From: Lingula anatina
Taxonomy: Eukaryota; Brachiopoda; Lingulata; Lingulida; Lingulidae
Assembly (NCBI RefSeq): GCF_001039355.2
Contig: NW_019775492.1
Coordinates: forward strand, 91,090-152,922
Direction: 5' to 3'
DNA: 61,833 nucleotides
Shown: piece after piece, positions 59,736-61,833 of the stretch
How the letters are laid out: each line of letters begins with the position of its first letter
Position numbering within the stretch: position 1 is the stretch's first letter
The notes under the pieces: generated by a model
Database searches by the model: none
Seen by the model: the letters and a program-made list of their open reading frames with translations, nothing else
What the model was told of the DNA's origin: nothing
Made by a program: the position numbers and the translations under genes

Positions 59736-61036
59736 TTTGTTTCGGAGACAGTGTTTAGTTTACTATTTCAACATAGTCCGGTTTCTATTAAATTAAGTTT
59801 CTTTTTTCTATGAATAATTAAATGCTATCATAAAATAGTGTGACGTATAATTTACAGAAAATGGATGTTTTATGGAGAAACTCACTATGTATTCGAAACT
59901 AAAATTAGGTACATCATTCTACTTATCACACCAAATGTGTCTCACCAAATGCAATTTGCAGTAACCCTTCTTCACCGTGCGTGAAACATTTCTAATCTCA
60001 ACGGCACATGCATTACAGGTTTCAAAAGAATGTGTTTGTGCAAATGCAAAACTGAACCGTTATCGCACCACCTTCTCCTTTTTTAATAATAATTCTTTAC
60101 TGAGTACTAAAATGTATACAAATAACATTTTGCAGGCTCTTCTATTCTATAGGCCTATATGACCCAGTGAAATCTCAAGGATGCATATGATTACATGACT
60201 GGTAATTGTTTGCATAATTACTCGAGCACTGACACTTAATAAGTCTCTGCCAAGTATCCCTGACAGCATCTGTGACAACCAAAATAGCCCCTTATGAATA
60301 GCTTGTTACTTCAAGGTATTCCTTAAAACCAGACAACTTATAATTAATTGTGTCAGCAGACAGACAAGCCAAGACAAGTTGCGTAATGAGTGTTAATCAT
60401 ATGGGCACGAAGCTAAGCCAAGCTAAGCTGCCAACGAGCTCCTGTAGAGCCCTTACTTCCATCGCAGGGTCGTGTCTGAGAAAAAGTCCACTTATATATA
60501 ATACGCGGGCCCGGAAGAGGGTACGGATTCATTAGGTTTTTATCTTGATTAATTCATTTAATCTATATATTCAAACATCCCTCCTTTAAACCAAGGCAAT
60601 AGTGGATCTAAGACACAACGGGCACGGGCACACACCTCTTAACTTCAACCCCCCCCCCCCCATACACATACACAAAGAGAGAAAAAATAGCAAAGGCGAT
60701 TTCGAGCAAAGGAGAAATCTCATGTGTCTGATTAGCTCCTGATGATTAATAATTTTCTGCACAAATGGTTCTACATATCAGAGACCGTAAATAGAAGCAC
60801 TTCCGTATGAAACTTTCATGTTACACATTTAAGCGGATGTCATCCAATGTGTCTCTGACTATAATTTGATAGGCACAAGGCATAGGGGAGACCGGGGCTA
60901 GTTGGACCCCGGGGTAAGTTGGCCCCCCGTCAATTTATGAAAAAGTAACTACGAGGTAAAAAAATTGGCCACATACTCTTGCAAACTGACCGTAGCCTAC
61001 AATGCTAAGGAAGTGTCGGACGTTAAAAAGTTTTAC
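59736..61036. other. Gene-free stretch upstream of MRPS2
   Basis: It must hold the MRPS2 promoter at its left edge. No exon seen. A C run lies near 60650. CCGGGGCTAGTTGG at 60892 begins a repeat that recurs at 61592. Confidence 0.55.
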
Positions 61037-61635
61037 TTAAAGTGATAATAACTCTTCATTTCGGCCAAAAAATGAATTTTCCTGGAGTAAACAACAATTT
61101 TCCTATACTAACCAATGGTTAATGAATCCATTTTTACATTCAAAGTTAGTCCCTGGTTTTTTTCTAAAAAGTTTGTTTTTTGGTTAAAATCTCTTAAGAG
61201 ATTTTAACAGAGTATAGCCATCAATGGAGGTCACGTGGTCTGAAGACAAATTCAGATATCAGAAAAAATAGCTATAACTGCCATTTTTGTGGTAAAATAG
61301 AATATATTATATTTCTATGAGTTATTCACAATATTTTTATCGTGAAATATAGATCTCATACGAAGAGTTATTATCCCTTTAAGCGGTGAGTCGAAATAAA
61401 CGATTTTTGCACCTAAAAGTAATTTTGTTTAAGAGATTTAAAAATCTATTATCATAGGCTTTTGATCGAATATAAGATATGTATAGGGCATCAAACTGAA
61501 GCTCATTGTTTCAAGTTTCACAGAGATGTATCACTGTTGCTCATTCTAGCACCATAAATGGCTACCATCCTTTAAAATAAATAATGTGCACCCGGGGCTA
61601 GTTGGCCCCCTTGACTCGGGGCAAGTTGGACCCTC
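60888..61635. repeat. Repeat with GGGGCTAGTTGG / GGGGCAAGTTGGACC words at both ends
   Basis: The left end reads ACCGGGGCTAGTTGGACC followed by GGGGTAAGTTGGCCCC; the right end reads CCCGGGGCTAGTTGGCCC then GGGGCAAGTTGGACC. The words are in direct orientation, so this may be an element with repeated ends or a short tandem unit split by insertion of the family 1 MITE at 61037-61382. Confidence 0.5.
61037..61382. mobile_element. MITE family 1, copy 2 (opposite orientation to copy 1)
   Basis: The left end is TTAAAGTGATAATAACTCTT and the right end AAGAGTTATTATCCCTTTAA. The interior TTTCGGCCAAAAAATGAATT matches the reverse complement of 4535-4560. It contains a short internal palindrome (AAATCTCTTAAGAGATTT) absent from copy 1. 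Confidence 0.85.
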
Positions 61636-61833
61636 ATATTACCCACAAACCTTTGCGCGCAACGCTGTTTGAAATAAACAAGTTGGTGAAATTGACAAAG
61701 CTTGCCGGTGTCTATTACCGTCTGATTGATTTTTTAAATTTTCTCTCTGGTGTCTTTTTGAGAATTTATATTAGAAATATTCTGTTGATTGTAAGTATTA
61801 AAAAGCAAATCCATTGGACTTTCCGTAGAAAAA

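Noticed and set aside
1-61833. CRISPR-like array or bacterial operon
   Set aside because: The repeats found are microsatellites and inverted-repeat transposons, and all genes have spliceosomal introns; this is animal DNA.

Overview
This is a stretch of animal nuclear genome. Every recognisable gene is split by short GT-AG introns. The DNA is AT-rich and full of microsatellites and short inverted-repeat transposons, and the tRNA genes are eukaryotic (intron-bearing tRNA-Met). The gene content (RPF1, MRPS2, a TRIM protein, a mindin-like protein, CD225/dispanin proteins) points to a marine invertebrate. Frequent acatgtac and taggcctac words suggest a deuterostome such as an echinoderm or hemichordate, but that is only an impression.

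Left part (1-23.8 kb): a complete minus-strand RPF1 gene of nine exons; a plus-strand TRIM-type RING/B-box/coiled-coil gene whose C-terminus holds a CCCH zinc-finger-like stretch in another frame; the 3' part of a minus-strand mindin-like gene (spondin domain plus one thrombospondin repeat); two near-duplicate first-half exons of CD225/dispanin proteins with a probable shared 5' exon; and a complete two-coding-exon CD225 gene.

Centre (23.8-54.1 kb): four complete paralogues of a secreted protein of about 570 residues that I do not recognise. They lie in the order minus, plus, plus, minus. Each has 12 exons with almost invariant exon lengths and the same phases. In all four, exon 1 contributes only the initiator ATG and a GATAAAA-like or TATA box lies about 40-55 bases upstream of it. 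A remnant of another copy's last exon lies between copies 1 and 2, and copies 3 and 4 share tracts of identical coding sequence that suggest gene conversion. This family is the best candidate for something undescribed. Two tRNA-Met genes sit in the long first intron of copy 4.

Right part (54.1-61.8 kb): a degenerate tRNA-Tyr-like sequence, a complete three-exon minus-strand MRPS2 gene, and a repeat-rich end holding a second copy of the inverted-repeat element found near the left end. One 454-base run of N (28690-29143) interrupts an intron of copy 1 inside a repeat. The housekeeping genes RPF1 and MRPS2 frame a lineage-specific secreted-protein cluster; nothing in the sequence shows functional coupling between them.
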